Part shown: in pieces, positions 18,860-29,070 of the stretch
Layout: every line of letters begins with the position of its first letter
How positions within the stretch are numbered: position 1 is the stretch's first letter
Assembly: GCA_947378245.1 (NCBI GenBank)
Contig: CANCJF010000007.1
Location: 1-44,618 of the forward strand
Reading direction: 5' to 3'
From: Bacteroidota bacterium
GTDB lineage: Bacteria > Bacteroidota > Bacteroidia > Flavobacteriales_D > Crocinitomicaceae
DNA: 44,618 nt
Program-made: the position numbers and the translations under genes
Notes under the pieces: model-generated
Database searches by the model: none
What the model saw: only the letters and a program-made list of their open reading frames with translations
What the model was told of the DNA's origin: nothing

Positions 18860-19585
18860 TTAATACCACAACAAATTTCGAACAATCCCTTTCATCCGTT
18901 CGTTTTGTTTAATCATATCAGCAACAAAAGTTCTAAATTCAGTCAAACTTTGTGCTTTTTTACGTTTGAATAAAGGAGTAATATTATCTAAATCAATCGT
19001 TTTACCATCAACAGATTGTGCGAAATACACCAAACTTCCATCTTCGGTCGCTAAGCCTAAAATGGCTCCCGGTAAACCTGAAATTCCATCGGGACCACAC
19101 GTTGGATTTACAGCTTCCGTATACCACGCATAAATCCGTGTAGAATCATCTTTTTGCCAGATTGCTTTGCGACAATCGTACCCTGCAATTTTACGTTTGT
19201 TGTCCGTTAATTTCCATGGAATACATTGTATGGAATCTTCTACGTAGACAAAATTTCCCAAAACATCTAGTTTCATTAAACGTTTTTGAGTTCGTAAGTT
19301 ATCTTCAAATGAATTCGTCGTTGTAAACCACCCCATTCCACGTTCTTGAGGTACATCAAAGGCAGGAAGAAAATAGGCCGATGAATCCGTAAAATACAAG
19401 GAAAACAAATCTGTTTTGATGGTTGAACCTCCCTTACGTTCGAACATCATTTTCATTTCAGGGTAACGTTTCAACAAATTAATTCTTCGCTCGTATTGGA
19501 TGACACCCGAACGGAGTTGCGCTTGCACGTCATTTCCAACTAGAAAATAGGCAACAAAGAGTAAGAATAGACTAATATTTTTCAT
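18860..19585 (-). CDS. GLPGLI family protein (start trimmed to MKNISLF)
   Basis: ISGLPGAILGLATEDG signature, signal peptide, encoded next to a TonB-receptor-type protein. Confidence 0.88.
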   Translation of the reverse strand: MKNISLFLLFVAYFLVGNDVQAQLRSGVIQYERRINLLKRYPEMKMMFERKGGSTIKTDLFSLYFTDSSAYFLPAFDVPQERGMGWFTTTNSFEDNLRTQKRLMKLDVLGNFVYVEDSIQCIPWKLTDNKRKIAGYDCRKAIWQKDDSTRIYAWYTEAVNPTCGPDGISGLPGAILGLATEDGSLVYFAQSVDGKTIDLDNITPLFKRKKAQSLTEFRTFVADMIKQNERMKGIVRNLLWY

Positions 19586-22301
19586 TTCTCGGTGGTCTTG
19601 GCATGCCTGGTCCAAAAGGAGGCATTTTGGTGGATGGATCTTGTGGCGTATTCGGTGGGTCGAAACGGTAACTTAAACGAAACAGAAAATAACGAGTGAT
19701 AATTGTATTACGAATATCTGAGATTTGATTGGAGGTAATTGTACGTTGAATTTGTAAGTTTTGATTTAGGATGTCATATGCTTCAAATCCAATGTTCAAA
19801 CGCTTATTTTTTAGTACATATTTCGAAACTGTAGCATTCCAAATAGAGCGATTAATATTAAATCCATTGGTACGACCTGTAGTAATTTGTTGATTCACAC
19901 TTGTCGTCAGTAAAAAATTATATTTAGGAACATTCCAAGAAATGTCAAGGGTATTGTTGTAACTGAAATAGGGATTTTGTTTAATAAAAAGTGAAGAACC
20001 TGTAGGTTTGTTATATGACATGGATCCATTTAAGGAAACTGTAATCGTGTCTGTGGAATAGGATAGGCCTAAATTTGGTGTTATTGCAGACTGTAAAGTA
20101 CTATATTGAAATCCATTGATTAAGTTTTTCGAATACGTATGACTCAAGTCTAAACCACCTAAAAGGAACATTGAATGTTTCGGAATACCATGTTTATAAT
20201 TACACGAAAGACTGTAATTTTGATTTCCGTTGATATTCACTGTCTGAGAAACAGTCCTACCCGAATTATCATAGGTTAAAGAATTCGCAAAGTCATTATC
20301 AATAAAATCAGCATTTGCACGTAAGAAAAAGTACCTACTCAATAAATTATTAAAACGTGAAATGGAAAGTGAAGCCGTTTGTTTAAATGAAGGTTTCAAA
20401 TTTGAGTTACCAATGGTTTGATAATTTAAATTCGTGTTATTTAATACCGGTTGTAATTGATTTATAGTTGGTATTGGGGAACTCGTACTATACCCAACGT
20501 TAATTCGAATGGCATTTTTTTGATTATACGTATAACTCGCGTAAGGTAAATATTGGTTATTATTTAAGGAGAACAAAGATCCAGAGGTATTATTCGTACT
20601 TGACAACGCTAGGTTTCTCAATGCGCTTCCAATGGTTACTAAATGTGCTCCCGATTTACGAGTCAAACTTAACTTTCCTCTATTTATAATTGTTATACGA
20701 GAATAGTCTGAACTAAACTTACTATTTGGGATAAAAACTTGATTTTGAATATCTGATATTTTACGAATCTGATGATCTGTTGTCGTATTATTCATATACT
20801 CCACGTTCAGATTAACCCGATTCGTTAATGGTTCTGTATGAAACAAGGTGAGTGATTGATTGAGTGTTTTTTGTGTTATGTTATTATTTTGATTGGTTTG
20901 TTTTAAAAGGTTAGCAGCTTGATTACTAAAATTCACGCCACCCAAATCGTGATTATCGGAATAATCAATCTCACTCGAAATGGAACTTTCACGTTTTGGT
21001 TTCATGTATTTTTTTTCCAGTTTCAAGGTATTAGTTAAACTCACTTCCACTGATGAATCTGTCACATTATTCGTACTTGATCGAAACTGATTTCTACTAT
21101 TATTTAGGTAAGAAGAACTATTTTGATTGTCCGATTTTTGAAGTGAATATTTAATTTCAGGAACTAATTCTAATGTCGTTAATGAATCTAATTTCCATTT
21201 ATTTTCGATGGTAATAGTATGATTTTGTTGACGTGTATAGTTGTTTTGTTGACTTTCATTGTAATAACTTGTATCCGCCATCAGGTATTGTGTGTTATTT
21301 TTTGTGATACTTCTGGTTTTCAAATCCCTGTATTGATAGTTGATTTCAAAGAAGTGTTTATTATTTTCTCCATATGAATTTTTGAATCGCGCACCAGTCG
21401 TAAAATTATCAGGAAAACCATTGCTAGTACTGTTTGTAACTGCATTGTTCATCCCGTATTTATTTTGGTCTTGCCAGTTAAAACCTAGTCGCGGAGTATT
21501 ATTTTTCAACACATAAAACGAATAATTTTTTTTGTTCTGATAGCGGTTAAATAAGAGCTCTCCCTCATAAAATTTTTGACCGTCAGTTGCCAAAGAAGCT
21601 TTCCCAAAATAACCTTTTTTTGCATCGTCTTTTAATTTCAAGTTCATGATTTGTTTCGCCTCTTCTCCATTCTCTGTGTTGTTTTTCTTCTCGTAAATCT
21701 GTACATTTTGAATCGCTTTTGCCCCTAGGTTTTTCGTAGCAACAGTAGGGTCATTTCCAAAAAATTCGTCTCCATCTACGTAAATTTGATCAATATCCTT
21801 TCCTTGAAAGGTCACTTTTCCACGAGCATCCACGGATACTCCTGGTAATTTCCGCAACAAATCTTCCACCACCCCATTTTCTCTTACTTTGAAAGAATCA
21901 GCCACAAACACCAAGGTATCGCCTTTGTAGTAGATTGGACTTTTGTTCACATAAATAAAAGCAGGTGCTAATTCCTTTTTGGAATTATCTAATTGAACAG
22001 CAGGTAAGGTGATGAATTTTTCATTTTGATTTCCAAAGACATACATAAATTGATCCTGAAAATTGGGATGACCAATCGTGATTTTAAACGTATCGATGGG
22101 GAGGTTTGTCAAACTAAATTCTCCTGCTTTATTGGTCCTTGTAAACTGAACAAGAATAGAGTCTTTCACTTTTGAAGCAATAACTATCGCGCCTGATATT
22201 GGTTTTAGATTTGAGAAATCCTGCACTTTTCCTTGGATTGTAAGTTGTGCCCAACTAAATTGCAGGAAAAACAGCAGGAAAAAGGACAGTATGAATTTCA
22301 T
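19572..22301 (-). CDS. TonB-dependent-receptor-like outer-membrane beta-barrel protein with carboxypeptidase-regulatory-like N-terminus
   Basis: Signal peptide, QGKVQDFSNLKPISGAIV, VEDLLRKLPGVSVDARGKVTFQGKDIDQIYVDGDEFFGNDPTVATKNLGAKAIQNVQIYEKK. Confidence 0.9.
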   Translation of the reverse strand: MKFILSFFLLFFLQFSWAQLTIQGKVQDFSNLKPISGAIVIASKVKDSILVQFTRTNKAGEFSLTNLPIDTFKITIGHPNFQDQFMYVFGNQNEKFITLPAVQLDNSKKELAPAFIYVNKSPIYYKGDTLVFVADSFKVRENGVVEDLLRKLPGVSVDARGKVTFQGKDIDQIYVDGDEFFGNDPTVATKNLGAKAIQNVQIYEKKNNTENGEEAKQIMNLKLKDDAKKGYFGKASLATDGQKFYEGELLFNRYQNKKNYSFYVLKNNTPRLGFNWQDQNKYGMNNAVTNSTSNGFPDNFTTGARFKNSYGENNKHFFEINYQYRDLKTRSITKNNTQYLMADTSYYNESQQNNYTRQQNHTITIENKWKLDSLTTLELVPEIKYSLQKSDNQNSSSYLNNSRNQFRSSTNNVTDSSVEVSLTNTLKLEKKYMKPKRESSISSEIDYSDNHDLGGVNFSNQAANLLKQTNQNNNITQKTLNQSLTLFHTEPLTNRVNLNVEYMNNTTTDHQIRKISDIQNQVFIPNSKFSSDYSRITIINRGKLSLTRKSGAHLVTIGSALRNLALSSTNNTSGSLFSLNNNQYLPYASYTYNQKNAIRINVGYSTSSPIPTINQLQPVLNNTNLNYQTIGNSNLKPSFKQTASLSISRFNNLLSRYFFLRANADFIDNDFANSLTYDNSGRTVSQTVNINGNQNYSLSCNYKHGIPKHSMFLLGGLDLSHTYSKNLINGFQYSTLQSAITPNLGLSYSTDTITVSLNGSMSYNKPTGSSLFIKQNPYFSYNNTLDISWNVPKYNFLLTTSVNQQITTGRTNGFNINRSIWNATVSKYVLKNKRLNIGFEAYDILNQNLQIQRTITSNQISDIRNTIITRYFLFRLSYRFDPPNTPQDPSTKMPPFGPGMPRPPRNEKY

Positions 22302-22468
22302 TTAAAGTCTACGTTTAATCGGTATTAAAATTAACGAAATATTGTAAATAAGTATGATAAAGTAGTCGAAGTATAAAATGGATGTAAAATTTGAATTCTT
22401 GTTTTAATTTTTCGCAAAATTCAACAATTTAACTAAGAATTAATATCTTCGTGGTTCAACATTTTTGA

Positions 22469-23596
22469 ATGATTCAACGTTACATTGCTCCTAAAATTAA
22501 AGAACACCTTGCAACCCACAACATTTTATTATTGTTGGGAACACGAGGCGTCCAAAAATTTAAGTTAGTTGCAAGTTGTATCGAAAATCAAGAGGAAATT
22601 TTAGCAATCGATGCATCCAAGAAAAAAGTGCGAAAAGAAATCGAAGCACTTAAATCCAATGGATATCTAACATATTTTGGGGATAAAAAATTTGTACTAA
22701 TTCGCGATGCACAATACCTTGCAAATCTACAAGACATTATCGAAGAAGTATTAGACAAAAATGCATCCTTGAATTTGGTGTTACTTTGCTCTTATGAACC
22801 GATTTTAGATCAGGTCTTGCGAGATGTACTTCAAATGGAAGGACTCGAAATAAACATTTTTCCCCTACTTTTTCAAGAAATTGCAAACCAACAAGGCATC
22901 GTAGAGTTCGATAAAAAACTAGAACAACGCATCGTTTATGGTAATTATCCAGAAGTGGTAGCAAAACCGGAAGAAGCTGAAGCTTTTTTAATACAATTGG
23001 TAAAGGATGCTATTTTTACCCAATTGAACCCGAATGAACGAATGAACAAAGGTGCAAAACTTCTGAAAATGATTCAGATTCTTGCATTTGAAATCGGTCA
23101 AGCAATATCATACAACGATGTTGGACTTCGTTGTGGATTGGATAATGAAACGGTGGAACGTTACATCGATCTTTTGGAAAAAGCATATATTCTCAAAAAA
23201 ATCCCATGTTATTTCAACAATAACACGTACGAATTGAAGAAAACACATACCGTATATTTCTTAGATAATGGCATACGTAATGCAATTATTAAAAATTTCC
23301 ATGGGTTTGATTTGCGAAACGATATCGATGCCCTATGGAAAAACTGGTTAATCGCAGAACGTATCAAATGGAATGACTATAACGGATTAAAAGCCGACTA
23401 CTACTTTTGGAAAACTCACACCAAACAACAAATGGATTTTATCGAAGAACGCGAAGGAAAATTAATGGCATACAAATCCATTTGGGACAAACGAAAAAAA
23501 CCAAAGTTTCCAGCAAGTTTCAAAAAATATTACCCGGAAGCAGGATTATTTGCTTTAAATCGAACAACCTATTGGGGATTTTTAAGTAAAAAATAA
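22469..23596 (+). CDS. AAA_14/DUF4143-type ATPase homologue with degenerate Walker A/B and nuclease motifs
   Basis: Overall DUF4143 architecture (ERYIDLLEKAYILKKIP, YELKKTHTVYFLDNGIRNAII, YYFWKTHTKQQMDFIEE) but P-loop replaced by LGTRGVQKFKL. Confidence 0.8.
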   Translation: MIQRYIAPKIKEHLATHNILLLLGTRGVQKFKLVASCIENQEEILAIDASKKKVRKEIEALKSNGYLTYFGDKKFVLIRDAQYLANLQDIIEEVLDKNASLNLVLLCSYEPILDQVLRDVLQMEGLEINIFPLLFQEIANQQGIVEFDKKLEQRIVYGNYPEVVAKPEEAEAFLIQLVKDAIFTQLNPNERMNKGAKLLKMIQILAFEIGQAISYNDVGLRCGLDNETVERYIDLLEKAYILKKIPCYFNNNTYELKKTHTVYFLDNGIRNAIIKNFHGFDLRNDIDALWKNWLIAERIKWNDYNGLKADYYFWKTHTKQQMDFIEEREGKLMAYKSIWDKRKKPKFPASFKKYYPEAGLFALNRTTYWGFLSKK

Positions 23597-23599
23597 GAT

Positions 23600-24394
23600 A
23601 TGAAAGTAACTATCTCGATCCGACTTATTATTGCAGTTTACAAAAACACGACTTTTTTAAAGAAAGTGTTGGATTCTGTTGAACGACAAAGCTATCGCAA
23701 TTTTAAGGTGTCTATTGTTGAAGATGGAAATTCAGAAGTAATGAAAAATTTTATAGACTCCGTTCATTACTCGTTTCCTATTTCTCATTATACGCAAGAG
23801 GATGTAGGATTCCGTAAGAATAAAATACTCAATACTGCATTAAGAGAAACCACAGAAGACTTATGTGTTTTCATTGATGGTGATTGTATTTTACACGCAA
23901 ATTTTCTACGTGCGTATGCAAAAAATTTTGATACTTCTAAAGTGTTGTTTGGAAAACGAACAGATATAGATGAAGTGACTTCTAAGTATATTTTAGATAC
24001 AAATACAGTTGTCCCTCCACGATTAAAAATGATTCTAAATGGTAGCAAAAGAGTGGAGGATAGTTTTGAAATAACATGGTTTCCATCTAAGCAAACTATT
24101 ACTCCCTATCTATTAGGTTGCAACATGGGGATTCCCTTAGTGATACTTCAGGAAATTAATGGTTTTGACGAAGATTATGAATTACCAGGATATGGGGAAG
24201 ATTGTGATATCGAATGGAGAATAAGAAAGGCTGGCTACAGTTTCATTAATTTAAAATTCAAAGCGATTCAATTTCACTTCTATCACGAAAGACCAGATCG
24301 TGAAGATCAACTTCAGATTAGCAAAAAAATGTATCAACAGAAAATGATAGAAGGCGAAGTTTTTTGTAAAAATGGATTGTTGAAATCATTTTAA
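23600..24394 (+). CDS. Family 2 glycosyltransferase
   Basis: SIRLIIAVYKNTTFLKKVLDSVERQSY, VFIDGDCILH, INGFDEDYELPGYGEDCDIEWRIRKAGY. Confidence 0.92.
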   Translation: MKVTISIRLIIAVYKNTTFLKKVLDSVERQSYRNFKVSIVEDGNSEVMKNFIDSVHYSFPISHYTQEDVGFRKNKILNTALRETTEDLCVFIDGDCILHANFLRAYAKNFDTSKVLFGKRTDIDEVTSKYILDTNTVVPPRLKMILNGSKRVEDSFEITWFPSKQTITPYLLGCNMGIPLVILQEINGFDEDYELPGYGEDCDIEWRIRKAGYSFINLKFKAIQFHFYHERPDREDQLQISKKMYQQKMIEGEVFCKNGLLKSF

Positions 24395-24458
24395 AAGGCA
24401 CGATTTTCTTCCTCCGAAAGTGTTTACTTTTACATTACTTCAATAAAAGGAACACATT

Positions 24459-25277
24459 ATGTCAAAATTCGATACCAAAGAAGATTTATTAGTTTCCGTT
24501 CAATTGTTATTTAACAACATGAAAATCGGTAAATTAAGTGAGGAAGATATGGAAACCTTGGTTTCTAGCACACGTGAATTATATGAGCGTGCACTTATAA
24601 TTAGATACAAAGCATACGAAAATAAAATTTACGGAAATAATTCAGAGGTAGAAAATGATAGTATCATTCCTGAATCAGTAAATGAACATATTATTGTAGA
24701 ACCAGAAATCTACGTGATAGACGAAATTATAGAACCTATCCCTGTAGAAATCAAAGAACCAGAAACACCGTCTTTTGACATGTCATTCTCTTTGTTCGAC
24801 CAATTGGAAGAACCAAACGATACAAAAGTGGAGGAAGAAACACCTGTTTCAGAAACTGCATTTCAAGAACCTATTATTGAAGCTGATAAGTTTGTAGTGA
24901 ATGAAGTGGTAGAAAGTAAAGAAGTCGTTCAAACACCAATCGTTGATGAGATAACAATTCCTGTTGTTGAAACACCTTCTGTGCCTAAAGATCTATTTGA
25001 CAGAATTTTAGATCAAAATAAATCACTAGGACTAATGTTTACCAAAATTGATTCATTACAAGGTGCTTTTGGTCTGAACGAAAAACTACAAATCATTCGT
25101 GAAATGTTTAATAATTCAAGTGAAGCATTTACCCAAGCCATTCAAATATTCGATATGCAACCCGATTTTTCGCATGCAAAAACGATATTAAGTAATTTCA
25201 CGCTTGAATATTCGTGGGAATTAGATACCCCAATTGTAATAGAATTCGTTCAAAAAATTGCACGTAGGTATGCATAA
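24459..25277 (+). CDS. Conserved Bacteroidota protein of unknown function (acidic, low-complexity centre)
   Basis: Conserved-looking ends (GLNEKLQIIREMFNNSSEAFTQAIQIFD) around a Glu/Pro/Val-rich middle. Confidence 0.65.
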   Translation: MSKFDTKEDLLVSVQLLFNNMKIGKLSEEDMETLVSSTRELYERALIIRYKAYENKIYGNNSEVENDSIIPESVNEHIIVEPEIYVIDEIIEPIPVEIKEPETPSFDMSFSLFDQLEEPNDTKVEEETPVSETAFQEPIIEADKFVVNEVVESKEVVQTPIVDEITIPVVETPSVPKDLFDRILDQNKSLGLMFTKIDSLQGAFGLNEKLQIIREMFNNSSEAFTQAIQIFDMQPDFSHAKTILSNFTLEYSWELDTPIVIEFVQKIARRYA

Positions 25278-26544
25278 AATTGTAGTTTTTCTATGCATTT
25301 TATTCATTGGGAATTGTGTAACTGCCCAACTTGATGAAGCACGTAGAATTACTAAAAAATTATGTTCCAACGAATTATTAGGTCGTGGGTATGTACAAAA
25401 GGGAGACTCTGTTGCTGCACGATTCCTAGAAGAAGAATTTACTAAAATTGGTTTACAATACATTAAAGGAAAAACTTCTTATTTTCAATCCTTTGCGCAC
25501 AATGTAGTTACTTTCCCAGGAGAGATGAAGGTGATGATGAATCAAAATCAACTTACGCCTGGAATAGACTTTATGGTCGACCCAAATTCAGGTTCGAGTA
25601 ACGAAACTTGGAAATACCTAAAACTTACAAATGAAGATTTATTTAATGAGGATATTCTAAGTCGCTATATTTCATCTATCACCAAAGATCAACAAAATAT
25701 TAACAGCTGTATTATAGATATTCGTAATTTAAATGGGGACTCTCTAAAAAAAATACATAGAGATATTCTTCCAGGATTAGCGCAGCAATTACATGTAATG
25801 GTAATTACGGATGAGAAATTTACGTTCTCTGTTGGCAACGAACCCTACTCATATAGTGTAATTTTCATTAAAGGCGAAAAATTTGTTGAAAAAGCGGTTA
25901 TCTCTACACACATTCAATCGCGTTTTAAAGAAAATTATCTTTCTTCTAACGTAGTTGGAATGGTGCCTGCAATCAAGAAAACGAAGAAAACAATCGTACT
26001 TTCAGCCCATTATGACCATTTAGGAAAAATGGGGAATGAAACGTATTTTCCTGGTGCGAATGACAATGCTTCTGGAGTAGCAATGTTGTTAGAATTAGCG
26101 AGGTATTATGCCAAACATCCTACAAAATATAATATCGTTTTTATAGCTTTTGCTGGTGAAGAAGCTGGTCTTATTGGGTCAAATTATTTTGTACAATATC
26201 CTTGGCTTGAATTAAATAACATACATTTCTTAGTTAATGTCGACATCATGGGAAGTGGAGAAGAAGGCATTACCGTTGTGAATGCAACGAAACATCCTAC
26301 CCAATTTCAACAATTACTTGACCTAAACGCCAAAGAAAATTATGTTCCATTAGTTAAGTCGAGAGGCCCAGCAGCGAACTCCGATCACTATTGGTTTTCA
26401 GAACGTGGTGTACCTGCTTTTTTCATCTATACGATGGGACCAAACAAAAACTATCATGATGTATTCGACACCTACGAAAATTTAAGTTTTTCAAAGTTCA
26501 TTCCTATCTCGGAATTACTCAAAAAATTCATTAGTGGGTTGTAG
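25270..26544 (+). CDS. M28 family metallopeptidase
   Basis: VLSAHYDHLGKMG, PGANDNASGVAMLLELARYY, FIAFAGEEAGLIGSNYFV; ORF-track start is TTG at 25258, ATG at 25270 preferred. Confidence 0.92.
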   Translation: MHKIVVFLCILFIGNCVTAQLDEARRITKKLCSNELLGRGYVQKGDSVAARFLEEEFTKIGLQYIKGKTSYFQSFAHNVVTFPGEMKVMMNQNQLTPGIDFMVDPNSGSSNETWKYLKLTNEDLFNEDILSRYISSITKDQQNINSCIIDIRNLNGDSLKKIHRDILPGLAQQLHVMVITDEKFTFSVGNEPYSYSVIFIKGEKFVEKAVISTHIQSRFKENYLSSNVVGMVPAIKKTKKTIVLSAHYDHLGKMGNETYFPGANDNASGVAMLLELARYYAKHPTKYNIVFIAFAGEEAGLIGSNYFVQYPWLELNNIHFLVNVDIMGSGEEGITVVNATKHPTQFQQLLDLNAKENYVPLVKSRGPAANSDHYWFSERGVPAFFIYTMGPNKNYHDVFDTYENLSFSKFIPISELLKKFISGL

Positions 26545-27610
26545 ATCTATTTTCTTGAAATTAAGATTTCATCGGCTCATTGACTGTATAAAATTACATG
26601 GTCCCACTGAGTGTATTCGAACGAGATTGTCTTGTCCTACTGAGCATAGTCAATTAAAATTTCATCGTCTCACTGAACGGAGTCAATTAGAATTTCATCG
26701 TCCCACTGAGCGGAGTCGAAGTGCTTTACTTTTTACTTGTTGCTTTCTACTTTCTACTTCATACGCTCAATCCTCATTCTTCAACACTTCAGACTCTTTA
26801 AACACCAAACGAAGCATCGGAATAAACACGCTATATGCCGGTGTTTGGTCAAGTAGTTTAGTAATGCTCGATCAAGCATGGTACAAAGATTATCCAAAAA
26901 CTACATTTCATACCTTCAATGATGCTAGTGAATGGCTACAAATGGACAAATGTGGTCATGCTTTTACGACGTATCAAATTAGTAAATCACTCACTTCTTT
27001 GTATCGTTGGACAGGAATGAAACCAAAAAATGCAGTTTTAGCAGGAACAGCAATCACGTTAGGATACCAAGCTTCCATAGAATATTTAGATGGACGTAGT
27101 GTGGAATGGGGATTTTCATGGAGTGATATTACGGCGAATTTTTCTGGAGGATTGTTGTTTGGATTACAACAGTATTATTGGGACAAACAGTTCATCCTTT
27201 TTAAAGAAAGTTATTCTCCGAGTATTTACGCACCAATTCGACCGAACACACTTGGTAATAATTTTGCAGAACGTTACCTCAAGGACTATAATGGACAAAC
27301 CTATTGGTTAAGTTTTGCTCCGAAAAATATTTGGAAAACTTCTAATATTCCAGCCTGGATGTTGATTTCCTTTGGATATAGCGTAGATGCAAAATTAGTA
27401 GGTGATAAAAATACATACACGACTGTGAATAATATCATTTATAACGCTTCTCGTGAGTTTTTATTCTCTTTCGATATTGATTTAAGTAAACTACCTATTA
27501 AACGGAAATGGGTGAAGAATATCCTTCGACCAATCAACGCAATTAAAATACCTCTTCCAACCCTCCATTGGAAAAATGGTGTTTGTTATGCTCACCCTCT
27601 CTATTTCTAA
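26534..27610 (+). CDS. DUF2279-type protein; N-terminus uncertain because the 5' part is tandem repeat
   Basis: SEWLQMDKCGHAFTTYQISKSL, DGRSVEWGFSWSDITANFSGGLLFGLQQ, NNFAERYLKDYNGQTYWLSF. Confidence 0.78.
   Translation: MGCRSIFLKLRFHRLIDCIKLHGPTECIRTRLSCPTEHSQLKFHRLTERSQLEFHRPTERSRSALLFTCCFLLSTSYAQSSFFNTSDSLNTKRSIGINTLYAGVWSSSLVMLDQAWYKDYPKTTFHTFNDASEWLQMDKCGHAFTTYQISKSLTSLYRWTGMKPKNAVLAGTAITLGYQASIEYLDGRSVEWGFSWSDITANFSGGLLFGLQQYYWDKQFILFKESYSPSIYAPIRPNTLGNNFAERYLKDYNGQTYWLSFAPKNIWKTSNIPAWMLISFGYSVDAKLVGDKNTYTTVNNIIYNASREFLFSFDIDLSKLPIKRKWVKNILRPINAIKIPLPTLHWKNGVCYAHPLYF
26566..26724 (+). repeat. Tandem array: one 27-bp and four 33-bp degenerate units containing CACTGAGCGGAGTC
   Basis: Units start at 26566, 26593, 26626, 26659 and 26692; the last ends with cactgagcggagtcgaagtgc. 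Confidence 0.85.
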
Positions 27611-27630
27611 CTCTATACGTCACTCTTCAC

Positions 27631-29070
27631 TTAAAATCCTGAGCTTGCCGAAGGACGTCGCTCGTTACTCATCACTATAATACACGCGCAAATCGCAAAA
27701 ATCGGAACACATGCTTTATCAGTGTCTAAATAATTATTTAGTATTCCATGAACGAAGTATGTAACCAAAGACAATATCATTGACAATAAAAGTACTTTCA
27801 TTTCTCGATTTTCATTTCCCCATCGATTATAAAGTGTAATCCCTTTATAAAAAATGGTGCTGATAAGTAACAAAGTAGTCAATAATCCCAATATTCCCAT
27901 TTCAGACAATGGACCCAAATATTCACTATGAGCATTTCCTCCGTCACCAAAATTGGTAGAAATAATGGTTAAATTCTCTGGTTTTTGAAAACGGGCATAT
28001 TCAAAAGCATAAGTTCCTGGACCAAAACCAAAAATAGGACGTTCTTCAAACATAGAGATAGCACATGACCAGCGATTAAGGCGCTCCAAATTTGAAGCGT
28101 CGGTTGTAACATTCGCAGCACTTTCCAAACGTTTTCCAAAATCTTCTGTAGTATGTTCAGAGGTATTCTTAGCTAAAGCAAATTGAATCTCTGTCCAAGA
28201 TAAAGCAAGTATGACACAGATACTCATTACAGTAATCAAGATATATTTAAACTTGATTTTAAACCAGATTAAAAACCAAACACCTCCAGCAGCAACAATA
28301 CTCAACCAAGCAGCTCTCGTATAAGAAAAATATAGACCTGTTAAGTTAATTATAAGCAAAACCAGTAAAATTACTTGAGTCAATAAATCGTGTTTTTTGG
28401 AAAGATATAAACCCAAAAGAAAAGGAAAAATCAATGCTACAGCAGCACCATAAATAGTATGATCTCTAAAAAATGGATCCATTACCCAGTGACTTTGTTT
28501 CTCTGCAAATCCATAACCTGCATGTTTGATTACAGTGTAAATAATAACCAGACACATAGAAACGCTATAAAGCCATAAAAAAGCACGGATATATCGTTTA
28601 TCTTGAAAAATCAAAGAACCAAAACCAATTAAAGGTACTATATACCAAAGCTTTACTAATAAAAACTTGAAAGATACCATCGGATGGGTACTCATACATG
28701 AACTAATAAACATCCAACCTAAATAAATTCCAATCGCCCAAACAATTTCATGTTTGAATAGGAAAGAAGGGAGGATATTGGATCGAAGCTGATACATGAT
28801 GACTAGTAACATTAATCCAAATAACAATGGTTCTGTTGGAATATACAATCCTACACTAGTTACAAATTCTTCGATATTTATACTTAATGGAGTTGCAAAA
28901 AGAATAAATAGAAATACATACTTTGTATGATAAATCGAAATGTAAATTATTAATAGTGCAAAAGGAACAAAAAAGAAAAACCAATTTTCTAGATAAAATG
29001 CAAACAATGAGAGTAGAATAAAAATGCTACCGCCAAGTATTGCAAATAAATTGGATCTTAAAGCTTGCAC
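27631..29070 (-). CDS. O-antigen ligase/polymerase family membrane protein
   Basis: Multi-TM; SYTRAAWLS; IFGFGPGTYAFEYARFQ; NAHSEYLGPLSEMGILGLL. Confidence 0.88.
   Translation of the reverse strand: MQALRSNLFAILGGSIFILLSLFAFYLENWFFFFVPFALLIIYISIYHTKYVFLFILFATPLSINIEEFVTSVGLYIPTEPLLFGLMLLVIMYQLRSNILPSFLFKHEIVWAIGIYLGWMFISSCMSTHPMVSFKFLLVKLWYIVPLIGFGSLIFQDKRYIRAFLWLYSVSMCLVIIYTVIKHAGYGFAEKQSHWVMDPFFRDHTIYGAAVALIFPFLLGLYLSKKHDLLTQVILLVLLIINLTGLYFSYTRAAWLSIVAAGGVWFLIWFKIKFKYILITVMSICVILALSWTEIQFALAKNTSEHTTEDFGKRLESAANVTTDASNLERLNRWSCAISMFEERPIFGFGPGTYAFEYARFQKPENLTIISTNFGDGGNAHSEYLGPLSEMGILGLLTTLLLISTIFYKGITLYNRWGNENREMKVLLLSMILSLVTYFVHGILNNYLDTDKACVPIFAICACIIVMSNERRPSASSGF
27636..27655 (-). repeat. 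Dispersed-type repeat atcctgagcttgccgaagga forming the C-terminus of the ligase ORF
   Basis: Sequence resembles the CCTGAGCTTGTCGAAGG element frequent in Bacteroidota genomes; encodes ..RPSASSGF-stop. Confidence 0.55.
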
